From NCBI GenBank assembly GCA_963971225.1, contig OZ020267.1, positions 94,849,648 to 94,913,647 of the forward strand: 64,000 nt of DNA, written 5' to 3'. A program made the translations under genes and the position numbers. The notes under the pieces were generated by a model, which had not been told where the DNA came from, did no database searches, and was given only the letters and a program-made list of their open reading frames with translations. The DNA comes from Melieria omissa. Taxonomy: Eukaryota > Arthropoda > Insecta > Diptera > Ulidiidae. Positions 1 through 12,163 of this stretch are shown piece by piece (position 1 is the stretch's first letter; each line of letters starts with the position of its first letter).

Positions 1-1534
1 AGCAGCAATAGAAGCGCGTGTGGGTGTTTGCGAATGCGTTGTAAACATTAGTGCCGCTCATATTTGACTTGCTGCAAATAGCCGCTGGCCATTGCCGAAA
101 CTTTACACATGTTGCCCGTGCAGCAGTTGAAGGATAACAGCAGCAGCTGCTGCTGCAGCGGCAGCGTGATTGAACTGCGATTGATTTTAAAAGTAAATTA
201 ATTTATTGTTGTAGTAAATAGTTAAGTGAGCAAAAGTTCACATCATCCTTGCACACGAGGCTTCTCGTCGCTACCCTCACGTGCCTCAGGCAAGACCTTT
301 CAATCACACCAACAACGTCAAGTTCATGGTTTCGCCTTCGGTGAAGTTGCAGGTCATGCGAATTGTGTGAATTGCAAGATTTGGACATTTCATGCTCGCT
401 CGAAGCATGCTGCAACAACTGCTTCTCAGCCAGGTGGCAGAGCGTTTATCTTCTCGCTTGCTTACTCCGATTGTGTCCAACTAGTGGCACTGGCAATCAA
501 TCAATCAATCAAACTCCAACTAAGCCTAACTCGTGGCAATTCAGTTGCCGCATTGTTGTTGTTGTTGTTTTTGGTACATATCTCTTCAACTGCCAAGAAT
601 CTGCCAAATACAGCAATTTGCGCTGAAAAGCCGCCTCTGTACGATGCTGATGCCGTGTCAGCGCAGCAGCAGCAATAACAACAACAACGAGATGTTGTCA
701 CTCTGGCTAATGAGTTGTTTTATTGCCGTTTGCCACTTGTCGGTATGTGGCTTTTTACGTAACTTTCTGTGCCAGGGTGACGACGAAAGACGTGTCACAT
801 GCGCTTAATTACTGTCAAAGGTCTGGACTCTTCTGGTGAAATGGACGAGTCACAGTTTAATTGAAACGCACGCAAGAAGGAAGGCTTTGATTTCTAATAA
901 TTTCTGACGATGCTTTAAGAACGAGGAAGAGGAAGTGTACTTGTTCCGTAACATCTAAGTAGAAGAACGAAGAGAGACCTAAACAAGTTTTTCTTCGACC
1001 ATCTGGGGGTTCTAGCCAATAGACGTTTTCCAGCCATTGCGCACTTATTCGACTCCATACAACCACGGGACAAAATCGGAAGTAGTGGTCTCTACTCAAT
1101 AAAATTTTGTATACTAGTTAATCATGGTCTGCTGAATTGAAATATCCATTGTGTAGTTTGGCAATGCCTGAGACATGAAATTTGAATTTTCACATTTTTG
1201 CTAAGCTATAGCACCAAGTGTGCCGGCTAGATTTTTCAGATTTTATATTTAATCAGTTACGTCAACATTGATAATTGCAAGGAGCAACAGCAATTATTTG
1301 AAGACCCTTTAGTTTTGCAATAAAAATCATAGATGTTTGTTTTGCATTTGTGCAGTTTTTTAATTTTTCATGCTGATTGCATACTTTTAGGGATAAATAA
1401 AATATATTTTGTCGAAAAATAGTTTAGACAACTTTTCATATTTAATTATTCTCTGAGATTGGAAGATATCGGAGGATATAATTACATTATCCGACAAAGA
1501 AAGAACGCTTATTGAAATAAAAAAATCCAGGAAC
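1..1534. other. Non-coding DNA, no gene seen
   Basis: This is host-like intergenic or intronic DNA. It has short low-complexity runs, including a GTT run near 552-571 and CAG/CAA runs near 140-165 and 660-690. Open frames here are short, overlap on both strands and resemble no family I know. From about 1100 the sequence becomes AT-rich. Confidence 0.6.
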
Positions 1535-1971
1535 ATACTGAAACGATAAAGCACTCTGTGTTGAATGCTTTTCTATGCACGAATGCTTTTCCAAGCATAC
1601 TTTTAGGCATGCACTTTGAAGTATGGCAAATTTGGTATAATTCGCTTGGATAGTCCGATTTGGCAAGGATGGTTCGCGAAAGGTAATGAACTTTGCTAGA
1701 ACAATCGATATAGAAAGTGCAACTGGAATGTGCAAGAAACTTCGGCGCGATAAGAAAACTAGTATAAAAGCGGCAGTGGTAGCGTAAGGGGTCGAGTCTG
1801 TGCTGAGCAAGCAATGGGGAAACATGCAATTGTAGTGTAAGGTAGAACAAGTGTAAATGTGTAAATAAAGTGATTGTTAGTTTCTGACTGCGTTTTGCGC
1901 TGAATAATTGAAGTTGTTTTATTTTCAAACACAATCAAAACGAACCTTGAAAACTTGGAATTTTCGTAACA
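1535..1971 (+). repeat. LTR-like repeat, copy A (solo)
   Basis: This is a repeat of about 437 bp that recurs at 32281-32693 and 32697-33060. In plus orientation it has a TATA-like box (TATAAAAG near 1763), a conserved GGGGTCGAGTC block where transcription could start, an AATAAA signal near 1865, and an end in ...TTCGTAACA. That order of promoter then polyadenylation signal fits a solo LTR. No internal retroelement coding region is attached and I found no convincing target duplication, so the superfamily is undetermined. A promoter-bearing non-autonomous repeat is the alternative. Confidence 0.5.
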
Positions 1972-3589
1972 ATGCTTTCACATCCCTTTTGGATATTTTC
2001 CTCCATGTTTTGGCAATTTTCAGGTTTTCAATTTTGAAAAATATTTTCAAATAAAAGTGAAGTAAAAGCCTCAGCTTTGTAAATTTTGAGAAAAATTTAA
2101 AAGAGAAAATGTACACAACAATTAATCAATTTTGAACGTTTTAGCAAGTTCTTGCTAACCATGTATTGTTACGATTTTTGTTTCTCAATAGATTAAAAAC
2201 AGAAAACATGTACTTATTTTTTTTATGAAAAAAGTTTCGACTTTAAGCAACTATTGCACACACTCTAATTAATTTTTTGCACAGATCTTTCGGGGTTTTT
2301 AGTTGAAGTTGTACCTTTCAAATGACACCAAAATCGTTAAATTCTGTGACTTTAAATATTTTGAATTTTGTCTATGGAACGAATCACTGTGCATTGGTTC
2401 CACTGTTACCTTCCCTCACGGACGTTTTTCGACCTTTCTGCCTCTTCGTTCCTTCCGACAGTAAACTGTGAATAGTTTTATTAAAATAATTTGCAGGCTG
2501 TGCAAGAATCTGAAATTGGTTCAATGAGTGAGCGGTCTTAGGCTCGATTGATTGTGTATCACAATGGGCAGGTACTCCCATCTACCAACCTACTTGTTTG
2601 TTATGTATTAATTTTTCATTTGTGTTATTGTTAAAATGTCTACTAGATATTTAGCAGCCACACTGCTACACTGTAAATTGTGAAGTGATAACACGGATGC
2701 AAATATGAAGACGAAAACAAGATGCGAATATCTACAAAAAAATCAAATGCTGATTTTCTACAAACACCCAGAACGCTTGATGAGCCTAACCGAAGGCCAA
2801 GAAGCTATGGAAACCAAGTATGGCCAATAAATCGTATTATTAATATTTAATTGGGCTGCGGAATGCTGGAGCCAACACAACACAGCATTCGCGCGGCTGC
2901 ATGTAAATTCCGTGCCAAACCGCAATCCATCGCGTGCCAGCCAGGCCAACAGGACAAGAACTCACTGGGGCCGCTCGCGCACCTATCATCCTAACAGCGG
3001 CGGGTTAATTTAGTGTTATTGCGCTTGTTGTTGTTGTTGCTATTATCGTGCTCGACATGCACATTAAGTCGCCATCCCGACTGTCGCCCAAACTTAACCC
3101 AACATAAATATCTAAACAACACAGCCGAGCCGAGCCGCGCAGCAGCAGCACTGACTCCGACGTCGGCCATACAAACAAGACGAGTAGCTAACGCGCTCAG
3201 CGATAATTTGTCGCTTTGTCGGAGTTGCGTGGTGTGCGAAGCGTTTCGTGCGGTCCATGCAGCAGCAGGCAGCATCCCCACGGAAAGCGCAGCGCTCATT
3301 ATTTATGTATATCGTTCGCCGTGCTTGCGCCGCACTGGATTCCGATAATGTCTTCGATTAAGTTAATGGTGATTGGGCGCAGTCTTTATGGCCCGGCTCG
3401 GCCGCACGCAGCCGCTGTTGTGGCGCGGCACCTTCCGCACTGATTTCGGCTCTTCAAATGCTAATTTGCTGCGCCGCCGTCACATCAATTATGAAGTATT
3501 CGGTAGAACATTTTTGAAATGACTAACAATTCACCGCGGCCCGAAGATAGTCAGTAACTTTGGGCAGCCAAAGTCACTTTGACGTTTGT
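1972..3589. other. Non-coding DNA, no gene seen
   Basis: AT-rich sequence to about 2700, then more GC-balanced sequence with CAG and GTT runs (3025-3045, 3135-3150). I recognise no family in any frame. The change in composition near 2.7 kb may mark the edge of transposon-derived DNA against older unique DNA, which is inference. Confidence 0.5.
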
Positions 3590-3780
3590 TTTGGGAAAAT
3601 TTGCATAAAAAGGCGATATCGACTGCGTGCGACTGGTGAGCGCGTGCAAAGTGGTTGCGGCTTAGAAAGTTTACACATGACACGATGCGCTCGTTTTGTC
3701 ACTTGTCGACTCGCAGCCTAAGCAGTGAAAAGTGTAAAGTTAGAAGACACAAAGTCAGAGGAAGGCGCACAAAAGCGTAT
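3590..3780 (+). promoter_or_regulatory. Possible core promoter / 5' leader
   Basis: A TATA-like motif (GCATAAAAAGGC, 3603-3614) precedes a stretch rich in GTGAAAAGTG-like and AAAGT motifs, which resembles fly 5' untranslated leaders. No initiator consensus and no downstream exon could be confirmed, so this is a weak candidate. Confidence 0.2.
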
Positions 3781-6083
3781 TTTGTAAAAGCGCAAGATTG
3801 ACGAGCGCGGGGCTAGCGGGAACCGGCTTACAGACGCATTTAACCGTTTATCCCTGCACTATTTATTTATTTGTCGTTTTCCGAAGCGACAATGCCGGCA
3901 ATAACTGGGCTAATCCATATCGGCTGCGGCCACTTGGACTGCGAGCGGGCGGGCGAACGGACGAACGGGCCGGCAGATGGCATCTCGTAAAACTGCTCAT
4001 TGCCGCCAATGAATTGTGCGGCTGGCAATAATGTGCGCGCGGATTTAGAAGCAATTTTCAGCGGACTATCATAAGCGGCACTGCGTGGTCGCTGCGTGCT
4101 GCGGCCCCTTTTTTGTTTTGTGCCAAATTGCTCGACTCTTAAGGGCTTAACGATGAATGTAGAACATGGGCGTTGGGTAAATGGAACATTTTGCGTCCTT
4201 ATTAGGAATTGCAGTCGTGCTAAATGGAGTAGCAAATGAAGCCAACGCCGAAGGAAGAAATGCGACAGCGACGGTAGCGCATTTCTGCGCGTCTGAATGG
4301 TGCAAAAATTAAAATTCTCAACGTTTTCCGTTGAAATTCGCATTTAAGCGTGTTATGCTTTATGGCTCTTACTCTACGTTTTGCCTTTCTTTATGTTGAT
4401 GTTTTTTTGATTTTCTGTGCTTATTGTACTTTTCGCAGTTACCTGGCCAGGGCTCAGGGCTCACCTTGCTGTGTGTTATTTTGGCAATATTCTCCTTTGC
4501 TCTGCGCACTTTTATGGGCAAAAAATGCTTAAAACTTTACTCGCTGACCGCAGCGTTGCAGGTTGTATCGGATTGTAGGACGACGGCGAGCAGGACATGC
4601 GACATGGGACACGGATCCGAAGAGACGAGATTGAAGCATCCACACACAGCCACACGAACACGGGCACAGCGCGCTCATTACGAAAATTGGGCACGCACGC
4701 GCTCGTTTAAGCACTTGAAACGATTTCGCATTGACGACAGCAGCCACGGCCACGCCGAGAAATGTTGGCAGATCCTCCTGTTGTCTGCTGTATTGCCCGC
4801 TGGTCTAGTTCTTCTTTTTGCTAGCGTTGTTGTTGTTGTCTTAAAGCATTAAAAAGTTTCCAGCTCAAGCACATCACGTTTTGCACCTGATTTTTTGTTT
4901 CGACAAACGATAAACAACCCACACGAGCAAATCAGGAGCGCAACGAGAGTGAGACGGCAAAAGCAAAATCGAAGTTACTTAAAAATAAATACACTCACTG
5001 CATACAAATTTTTGCACAAGTAGAACGAAGAAATTAAGATTAATTGCTATCGAGTTGAATCGAAAATTTTCTCGAATTCGCCCGAACCGTTTCCCAATGG
5101 TCGGGAACAATTTGGAAAATCGAGCGAAAGTGAGGAAAACTGCTGCCAGCATAAACGAGAAGGGGGTTAAATGAAGTGAGGCGACATGAGATGTGATGAG
5201 ATGAGGTGAGTGAAGCGTCGGCAGCACAATTTAAATTGCGGCACCTGCACCTGAACGCCGTCGCACTTGCTGCAGCCGCATGACACATGCGCTGGCTTTG
5301 TTACGAAATTCTCATTGACACTTGTTTTGGCATTGCAAACATGCTAACACTAACACACACAACACCCATCCATCGCCCACCGCCCCGCCTTCTGTGCAAT
5401 TCCAATCACGGGCACTTTGGCTTGAAATGTGTCAGCAAATGTTTGCAATTTTCCAGCTGCACAGCGGCTGCTGCATTGCTTGTACACAATTTACCACAAT
5501 TTATGCAGAGCTTTTGCCAGTGAGCTGTTGTTGTCGTTGTTTGTTGCATACATGTTGCATAATTGCGCTATTCCCATTTGCGATTTCCATACTAATTGTG
5601 CTGGCAACGCGGCCGCTGTCTCCAGTCTATCGCCTCGACTGCCTGTCTGGCTGCTCAATTCCCACCTCCTCCTCAACTTCCTGTCTGTGCGCTCAGACGC
5701 ACTGAACATCGGATATGTCTGTTTTCGATGCCATCCACTGCAGCTCCGTTAGAGTTGGAATTGATTTAGTGCTCGTTAATGCAGAAATCATTCCGCTTTA
5801 GTCGGATCCCACTTATGCCAACTGCGTTGCGCTGCTTTCGAGTGAATGAAATCTTGAAGTAATATCGAATATTAGCATACGAGGCAATGAATATGAACAA
5901 TAGGCGTTGTATGTAAAGATTTATTTAGCTCGAGTTTCCTTAGTAGGCTTCCATTAGATAGCTTCCATTACCACGGCGTGTTTAAGACGTCGAATTTGTG
6001 TGTTTTTTAATTATACCACAACACATTCGGCTTGTTTGGGAACTTTTCCAGTACAAATTATCCGGTAAAAAATATCATGAGAG
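3781..6083. other. Non-coding DNA, no gene seen
   Basis: GC-balanced unique-looking DNA with runs such as GTTGTTGTTGTT near 4827. Overlapping frames on both strands lack any recognisable domain or codon-like continuity. This could be host intron or regulatory DNA. Confidence 0.5.
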
Positions 6084-6125
6084 CAGTGGCGGATTCAGGG
6101 GGGTTTTGGGGTTTAAATCCCCCTG
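6084..6125 (+). repeat. Possible DNA-transposon terminus
   Basis: The sequence starts CAGTGGCGGATTCAGGGGGG and contains a G-run/C-run palindrome (GGGGTTTAAATCCCC). CAGTGGCGGAT-type ends are common on hAT-like insect transposons. I could not find the matching inverted end or an 8-bp duplication, so this is a lone-terminus candidate. Confidence 0.25.
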
Positions 6126-7169
6126 CGTGTCCTTACGTACGTGTTCCGTTTCTTCCATATTGGACTCGCCAAAAAGAGAAACTCTACTCTAAGCCTAAAT
6201 TCATTCGTGTCCCAGAAGGAGATTCACTTTGTCAAGACGAGACTCATATCGTTAGCTCAAACACGTTTCCACCACCCAGAAAATACCACGTTGTCCAACA
6301 AGACCTCCCAGAAAAAACCCGATTTTAACTCGCAATCCTTTCCTCGATAAGGACGGCTTACTGAGGGTTAACCTTCACTCTGTGCATGAGGTATACAGTT
6401 CCCATAGCCACAGAAAATATGAATTTGTGAAGGTAATTCCTTATGAACTATATATTAATATACTTATATATCATTGGATAGCTATTGATTTTGATTTTTT
6501 CAAATGTGATTGGGCCAGTATACCCAATATTGCACACAAACTGTGTGTTGGGGAATAAATGACCCCGTTGCTTACATTTTGTAAGCAAAATTTATTCAAG
6601 TTCTGAACCACTCAAGTGCTAAATCACGAGCACACTCACCGGTGGAATAACAAATTCAAAGATGTGTGCAAATAACCCTGCGGGACTCTGATGCTCACTT
6701 GACCCATCATTTGACTATCAGTGCGGATCAAAGTTTCCATCACCTTTTCCCATCACCTTCTTAAGGGCTTTGTGAAAAAAGTGATGAAACTTTTGCATCA
6801 CCTTTCAACACACGAACTTCAGTAACTTGTGGATCACATAGCTGTCTCATTCACTCCTATTAAAATTGAATGCACGCTTTCATAAATATTCATCATCATC
6901 ATCTGGAGAGATGTTTCTAAGTACACGAATATTTTCGTCACGACTGCGGTATTCGTCCGACGATCGGTCGTCCGACGATAGAACAAATTCTAATTTTATC
7001 ACAGCGTCGTGCGAACAATCAATCAAAAAATAATAACCAAACAAAAAATACGGTTAAAATTTTCTAATTTGTGCTACTTCGAGGTTGTAAAATTGTAAGT
7101 GCTTCAAATTTCAATAAAACATTGTGCCACATAATCAATATCGTCTTTCCCGTTCGTATGTTTTAGAAA
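6126..7169. other. Non-coding DNA upstream of the MADF-type gene
   Basis: No gene seen. The GTCCGACGAT motif occurs twice at 6955-6979 and again at 12567-12576, in the same orientation, beyond the far end of the MADF remnant. This hints that both belong to one older element whose ends I could not define. Confidence 0.35.
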
Positions 7170-7759
7170 ATGGACAAAACATAGCTGTTAATTGAGGAAG
7201 TTAGGAAGAATGAGTGCCTCTTCGACCTATCGTCAGCGAATTACAAAAATGTAATCAAGAAGACTGAGATTTGGAAGGGGATCGCCAAAACAGTTGCGTT
7301 GTCGGGTGAGAATTTGTTATGTTTTTAGATTTATTAAATGTATTCCGATATGTATATCGGATAATTATTGTTCTGTCCTAGCGTCCGGTAGCGGTGCGCC
7401 GAGCCCAGGATAGCCTGTCGTCGTTCCTGGATAACGTCAGGGATAGTAGGGCGTAAGTATTGCGCATTGCACTGGTGTTTGTAATGATCTTAGTTTTAAT
7501 TTATCTTCCAAATTTCTTATAGCAGCGTGGGGAACATCGAGGAGGTTGTAGCAGAAGTTTTGCTCAATTGCTTAACAACGAGCGTTGACGAAAGTGCGCG
7601 AGAAGACAATTCGGGAGATGACTATGCGCCAGACGACAATGCTCGCAGCGTCTTTTCGGATGTCGGCCCATGCGGTTCACGGATGAGGAAACCAACAAAA
7701 AAGCAAGCCGATACCGACGTCACCACAGCTTTCCGCGAGTTGATGCACGAATACGCGGG
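7170..7759 (+). pseudogene. MADF/BESS-type gene remnant, 5' part
   Basis: Three exon-like pieces. The first (7170-7305) encodes an MADF-like helix pattern (LIEEVRKNECLFDLSSANY...IWKGIA) and ends at a GTGAG donor. The second (7382-7452) follows a TCCTAG acceptor and ends at GTAAGT. The third starts near 7523 after TTCTTATAG and runs open with an acidic linker. MADF proteins bind DNA, and they serve as the accessory ORF in Harbinger-type transposons or as host regulators. A TAG at the fifth codon breaks the reading frame. The frame is cut at 7759 by the Transib terminus and seems to resume at 12204. Whether it is a host gene or a transposon accessory gene is unresolved. Confidence 0.5.
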
Positions 7760-7799
7760 CACAGTGGCATTTTTATTCAATCTAGTCGCTCGAAATTAA
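7760..7799 (+). repeat. Transib 1 left TIR
   Basis: Starts with the heptamer CACAGTG and is followed by GCATTTTTATTCAATCTAG. It matches the inverted copy ending at 12203 over about 40 bp with one clear mismatch. Confidence 0.85.
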
Positions 7800-8051
7800 A
7801 ATTTTTATGGATGAATTATTGAGTTTTTTATGCAATCTGTTCACCTGATATCCAGAGTGAATTACCCTTTCTTCTTAACGTTATTTCTAACAAAGCAATC
7901 TGCTTACAAAGTGAGAGTTTTTGACGTTTTCCTTTTTTAGTGCCGAAAACGCTGCACATGAACGCATACTTCTAATACGAAAATTTCTGTTATAAAATTA
8001 AAAACTTCCATCTTTAGTGTTATATCTTAAAAACTACACGTAACTATATTT

Positions 8052-8083
8052 GAGGAGGACCATAAAAAAACGCAATAATTCCA
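8052..8083 (+). repeat. DUF7869 element left TIR
   Basis: GAGGAGGACCATAAAAAAAC at the start and AATAATTCCA at the inner end. It is the inverted partner of 10022-10053 and is preceded by ATTT. Confidence 0.7.
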
Positions 8084-8415
8084 CTTTTTAAGTTTTTCGT
8101 TTTTTTGACTGAATCCAATTCTACATGTTAAAATCTATGTAACAATTGTTATAAAACATACCAAAGGTCAATAATTTCACTGCTCTGTCCTTTTGCAAAC
8201 CGTGCAGCCACAAGGAAAAAAGTGATTACAAATTCGGGAATTTCACTACCCATTTGATTTCTATCAACCGTGAGCTGTTATATAAAAACAAAGCAAAAAT
8301 TGATCAGGATCAATATCTGACACGGCTGATAGTTCCATATGTACCCAGGTCGGAGAGTGAATACTATTGCAAAAACTATTTTCCATGGCAATAAAGAAAG
8401 AAAGTGTGCTTAAAT

Positions 8416-9537
8416 TCCTCAAAAATTTACCAGCGGAAGAGAGCATTATAATAGAAATAAATCTCAAAGATGCTATCTTTCAACAGAACTCAATATAAAC
8501 AAATTACGGGCGATTTATAATGATTCAGTAGATAATTCACTGAAAGTTAAACAAACATATTTTTGGAATATTTTCAAAACTCTTCCCCTGCGACAGATGT
8601 GTGCTCAATGCGTATTAAATAAACAGAAAATACAAATGGAACAAAATTTGGACTTAAAACCACAGCTAATTACTCAACAAACAATTCACAAGCTAAGAGC
8701 CAACTCTTTTTATGAAATTGCAAGAGCTGAGCCTCCTAGATCTGTGAGCTTGTGTTTCGATATGCAGCAAGTTCAACCATTGCCACGCACCCCTATTCAG
8801 GAAGCTTTTTATTCAAGGCAAATAGGCTACTATACTCTATGTGTTGTCGACATGAAATCTAAGGTTCCAGTGTTTTACACCTGGACAGAAGGTCAAGCTG
8901 GAAGAGGTGCTGTTTGCGTTGGTTCTGCTTTATTGGCACATTTCGATGCACTCAGTCTATTGAATGTGGATACCTTACGATTATTTTGCGACGGTTGTGG
9001 TGGACAAAATAAAAATATGCATATCATACATGCTTTAATGCATTGGATGCTAAAAAGTGCAGCAAAACAGCTGAAACAAGTAAAATTATATTTTCCTGTC
9101 CGAGGTCATAGTTTTTTGCCAGCTGATCGAGTTTTTGGGCGTGTTGAAAAAGATTTGCGGAAAAACACTACAATTTTTTTTAAAGAAGGTTATCACAAAA
9201 TTTATTCTGCGCATGGCCAAGTTAAGATTTTAGGAAAAGATTGGCACCTTAAGAATTTGAAAATGTTGGCAGAATATGACCGTCCTATAAATGGCATACA
9301 GAGTTTGAAAAGAATATACTTTAAACTCTCCGCAAAACAGCACAAGCAATGTGTTGTCAACACTTTTGAAACATACAAAGTTGAAGGCAGAGAAAAATTT
9401 ACCAGCTATCTTAAAAGAGGCAAAATACCTCGCCGTTTGCTTGATGGAATTCCTCTTGGTGTTGTATGTTAATTAATTCAGAAAAAAAGAAAGATGTTGT
9501 TAAACTATTGGAAAAACATTATGGCCACCAGTGGTGA
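8416..9537 (+). pseudogene. DUF7869-like protein (putative DDE transposase), decayed
   Basis: The longest open stretch is 8597-9472 (291 codons). Coding similarity extends upstream in frame to about 8414, without an in-frame Met before the stop at 8411, and in another frame downstream to about 9535, so both ends are damaged. Visible features are a Cys pair near the start (MCAQC), then three acidic motifs in RNase H-like order: FDMQQ (residue 55), CDGCGGQNKN (132), and RGHSFLPADRVFGRVEK (177 and 184). The GGQNKN and RGHS...PAD..FG..EK motifs are hallmarks of the DUF7869 family as I know it. That family is common in insect genomes and often repetitive. Location between TIRs supports a transposase role, but this activity is inference. 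Confidence 0.65.
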
Positions 9538-10021
9538 AACATTTCCGGGTTAGAATATTATACAAAGATATTGTTAGACGAACAAGGAAATAGTTGCAGT
9601 GAAACCGATGACTGTTTGAAGGAGGACACTGGAATACTTGAATACTTACACATATACTTTTGTAATACTTGAATGTACTTGTGTAATAAAATGAAACCTT
9701 TGCAATTCAAATCAAAAATATTTTATTTCTATGTTATTCACAGCAAAACGCCACTATTCCAAACCTAGTTAGTTTATATCAAATCGCAACATCTCCATAG
9801 GGTTCATAACAAAATGAAATAAATACTATGTATCGGACCAAAACGCAACATTTCCAAATTTGTTTTCTAAATAACTAACAAAGTAATTGCAAAATAAATT
9901 AACTTATTTATGATTTGTATTGTTCTTAGAAAACTATTATTCCACAGCAACTATTAAAAGAAAAATGTATATCCTACTGACTTTAATTACATTTGTTCGT
10001 TTATCCAAAAAATTGTTAAGA

Positions 10022-10053
10022 TGGAATTATTGAATTTTGTTATGGACCTCCTC
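10022..10053 (-). repeat. DUF7869 element right TIR
   Basis: On the minus strand it starts GAGGAGGTCCATAACAAAAT, matching the left TIR with several mismatches. It is followed on the plus strand by ATTT, the putative target duplication. Confidence 0.7.
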
Positions 10054-10280
10054 ATTTGTTTACATATGTTTTCAATATGTTGTGTTTGTTTCTTTTGTAA
10101 AAAATTTAACTTTAAAAAAGTGTCTTATTTTTTGTATGTGAATTATATGAAAATGTGAATTCAAAATCTTGCCAAAAGTTTGAATTGCGTAGCATTACTA
10201 TAATTTTTAATTACTTACTTACAATATTTTGTCATTTCTTAACGTATTCCTTAGGGATTTTGCTTCCCCTTTTCGAAAAA

Positions 10281-11868
10281 ATGGCAATAACAAGAAGGGA
10301 GTTATACGACTTGTGGGTTGCAGAACGCAACCAAAAACAAAGAGATAAAGTAGTTTTACAATTTTGCGTTCGAGATGGGTGCAAGCAAATAGGACTACCC
10401 TTTTCCTGATCAATGCGATCGATACCCGCCCGAGGAAGCGTTATCTTTGTATGTGGATGCGCATTTGTCAAAGTTTTCCTACACACTTCTGAAACAAGGC
10501 GCAAAAGCAAAGAATGCAAATATTTATCCTACTTATAATGTATTAATATTAGCAAAAGGAAATTATTACCAGAGGAAATGACTATTGCAGAGACAGAAGC
10601 TGAGATAAAGCTTTAATTACTTATAAATCACACAGTACAGAGGATAGTTTTGTAAAACAGAATATAGATCAGCTTCGGCAGGCGTTAACGCTATCAATTA
10701 AATGGGGTTGTGATGGAACTTCCGATCAGTTCAATTACAATCAACGATTTGAAGGCGACAATCAAAACCGAAGTGACAGCAGTTTGTATGTTGTTTGCAT
10801 GGTTCCGCTGCAATTGAAATCCAAAGACGGCAAAATAACTATTTGGAACAATAATGCTCGATCATCAACACGGTTTTGTCGCCCCATAAAGCTTTGTTTC
10901 GCGAAGGAAACTTCCGATATAATCAAAGCTGAAGTATTAAAAATAAAAGAGCAAATTTCTTTATTGTGCAGCCTTCTGTTGTTAAACTGGGATGAGAAAG
11001 TATCTTTATATGTCATGATATGCATCTTACAATGATAGATGGAAAAACATTTAGTGCCATTAGTGACACATCGGTGCAAACATGTGGAATATGCAAAGCA
11101 ACACCTAAAGATATGAATAATTTAGATCTAATTTACAAACGCCACTGCAACGAATCATTGTACCAATATAGTCTATCCACGTTACATGCTTATATACGAT
11201 TTTTGGAATGTGTTTTAAATATTGCGTATCGTCTTAACATAAAAGTTTGGAGAGTTGCTTCCAATGAACATGAAATTGATAAAAAAACATCCAAAAAAAC
11301 ATTAAACTTCTACTACACTTAGCTGTTGACATGCCAAAACATGGTTCCGGCACTACAAACGATGGCAACACGGCCAGTCATTTTTTTAACAGTTTTCGTT
11401 AGCTGCTGTTGCAACTGGGGTAGATGAAAATCTAATCCGCCGATTTGTTTGTCGAGTGGGTTCGCCATTGCAAATGAGTAGTTTTCCAACTACTGCAAAG
11501 AAACAACATATGTGACACTTTATGGATGGTATCCTATGCCATCGAGCGTGCATAGAATATTACTCTATGGCGCTGAAATCATAAATTCGTGCTCATTACC
11601 AATAGGCATGATGTCGGAGGAGGCTTTAGAGGCGCGCAACAAAGATATTAGACGTTATAGAGAATCAAATACAAGGAAAACAAGTCGTTCCGAAACAATG
11701 GAAGATCTCTTCATGCCTTCCTTTTTTACTTCCGATCCGTTAATAACATTCATATCCAAAACCCGCAAACGAGCCTTCAAAAACTGTAATGGTTTCAACG
11801 ACGAAGTTCTTTCCGTACTCACAGATCCTCAATACGCTTCCACAATGGAAGCACACACAAATTTCTGA
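10281..11868 (+). pseudogene. Transib transposase (RAG1-core homologue), decayed
   Basis: Several frames along this stretch together give a Transib/RAG1-like order. An N-terminal part near 10440-10620 reads like LYVDAHLSKFSY and YPTYNVLILAKG. The catalytic core follows with WGCDG (Asp codon 10712-10714), then VPLQL...RSSTRFCRPIKL, which parallels the RAG1 region after D600. TMIDGK carries the second Asp (codon 11038-11040). A zinc-like CGICKATP, STLHAYIRFLE, and GTTNDGNTA lead to SEEALEARNK, where the Glu at 11629-11631 aligns with RAG1 E962. The protein would cut at RSS-like TIRs. Frameshifts near 10620 and 11020 and stops near 11400 inactivate it. Family assignment is strong; function is lost. 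Confidence 0.8.
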
Positions 11869-12163
11869 ATAATATCTGTAAGTTAAGTTTTTATATTATA
11901 AAAGTTTGTTTTATGCTTAGATTGGTTGTCTTTTGCTTTGAATTTACTGAATGTAATGGTACGTAATGTACCATGTCCCGATAACTTAGATTGGTTAAGT
12001 TTAATACTTTGTGTTTTGCTTTAAATTGACTAAATTAGTAATGTACCAGAAATGGGCGTGGTCGTTGACCGATCTCGAAAATTTTGTCGGTATCTGATTC
12101 CGGAGTATCAGATTAAAACATGATCTTAATTTGAATGTAATATGTTTATTTTTCATCTTGTAA
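11869..12163. other. Transib 1 3' untranslated part
   Basis: AT-rich sequence between the transposase remnant and the right TIR, with no coding signal. A partial palindrome near 12090-12115 (ATCTGATTCCGGAGTATCAGAT) may be a hairpin. Confidence 0.4.

Larger units (their letters stand above)
8052..10053 (+). mobile_element. TIR transposon with DUF7869-type putative transposase
   Basis: A 2002-bp element bounded by imperfect inverted repeats of about 32 bp. The left end starts GAGGAGGACCATAAAA at 8052, and the right end, read inverted from 10053, starts GAGGAGGTCCATAACA. Both share AATAATTCCA about 23-32 bp in. Flanking ATTT at 8048-8051 and 10054-10057 looks like a 4-bp target duplication. The interior encodes one recognisable protein (8597-9472) with a putative RNase H-like catalytic layout. 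The element sits inside Transib 1. I cannot assign it to a named superfamily. The TIR, TSD and coding content are seen; calling it a self-mobilised transposon is inference. Confidence 0.7.

Noticed and set aside
7527..7799. The MADF-type frame read through to 7799
   Set aside because: From 7760 on, the codons belong to the Transib TIR, which is repeated inverted at 12164-12203, so the native frame ends at 7759.
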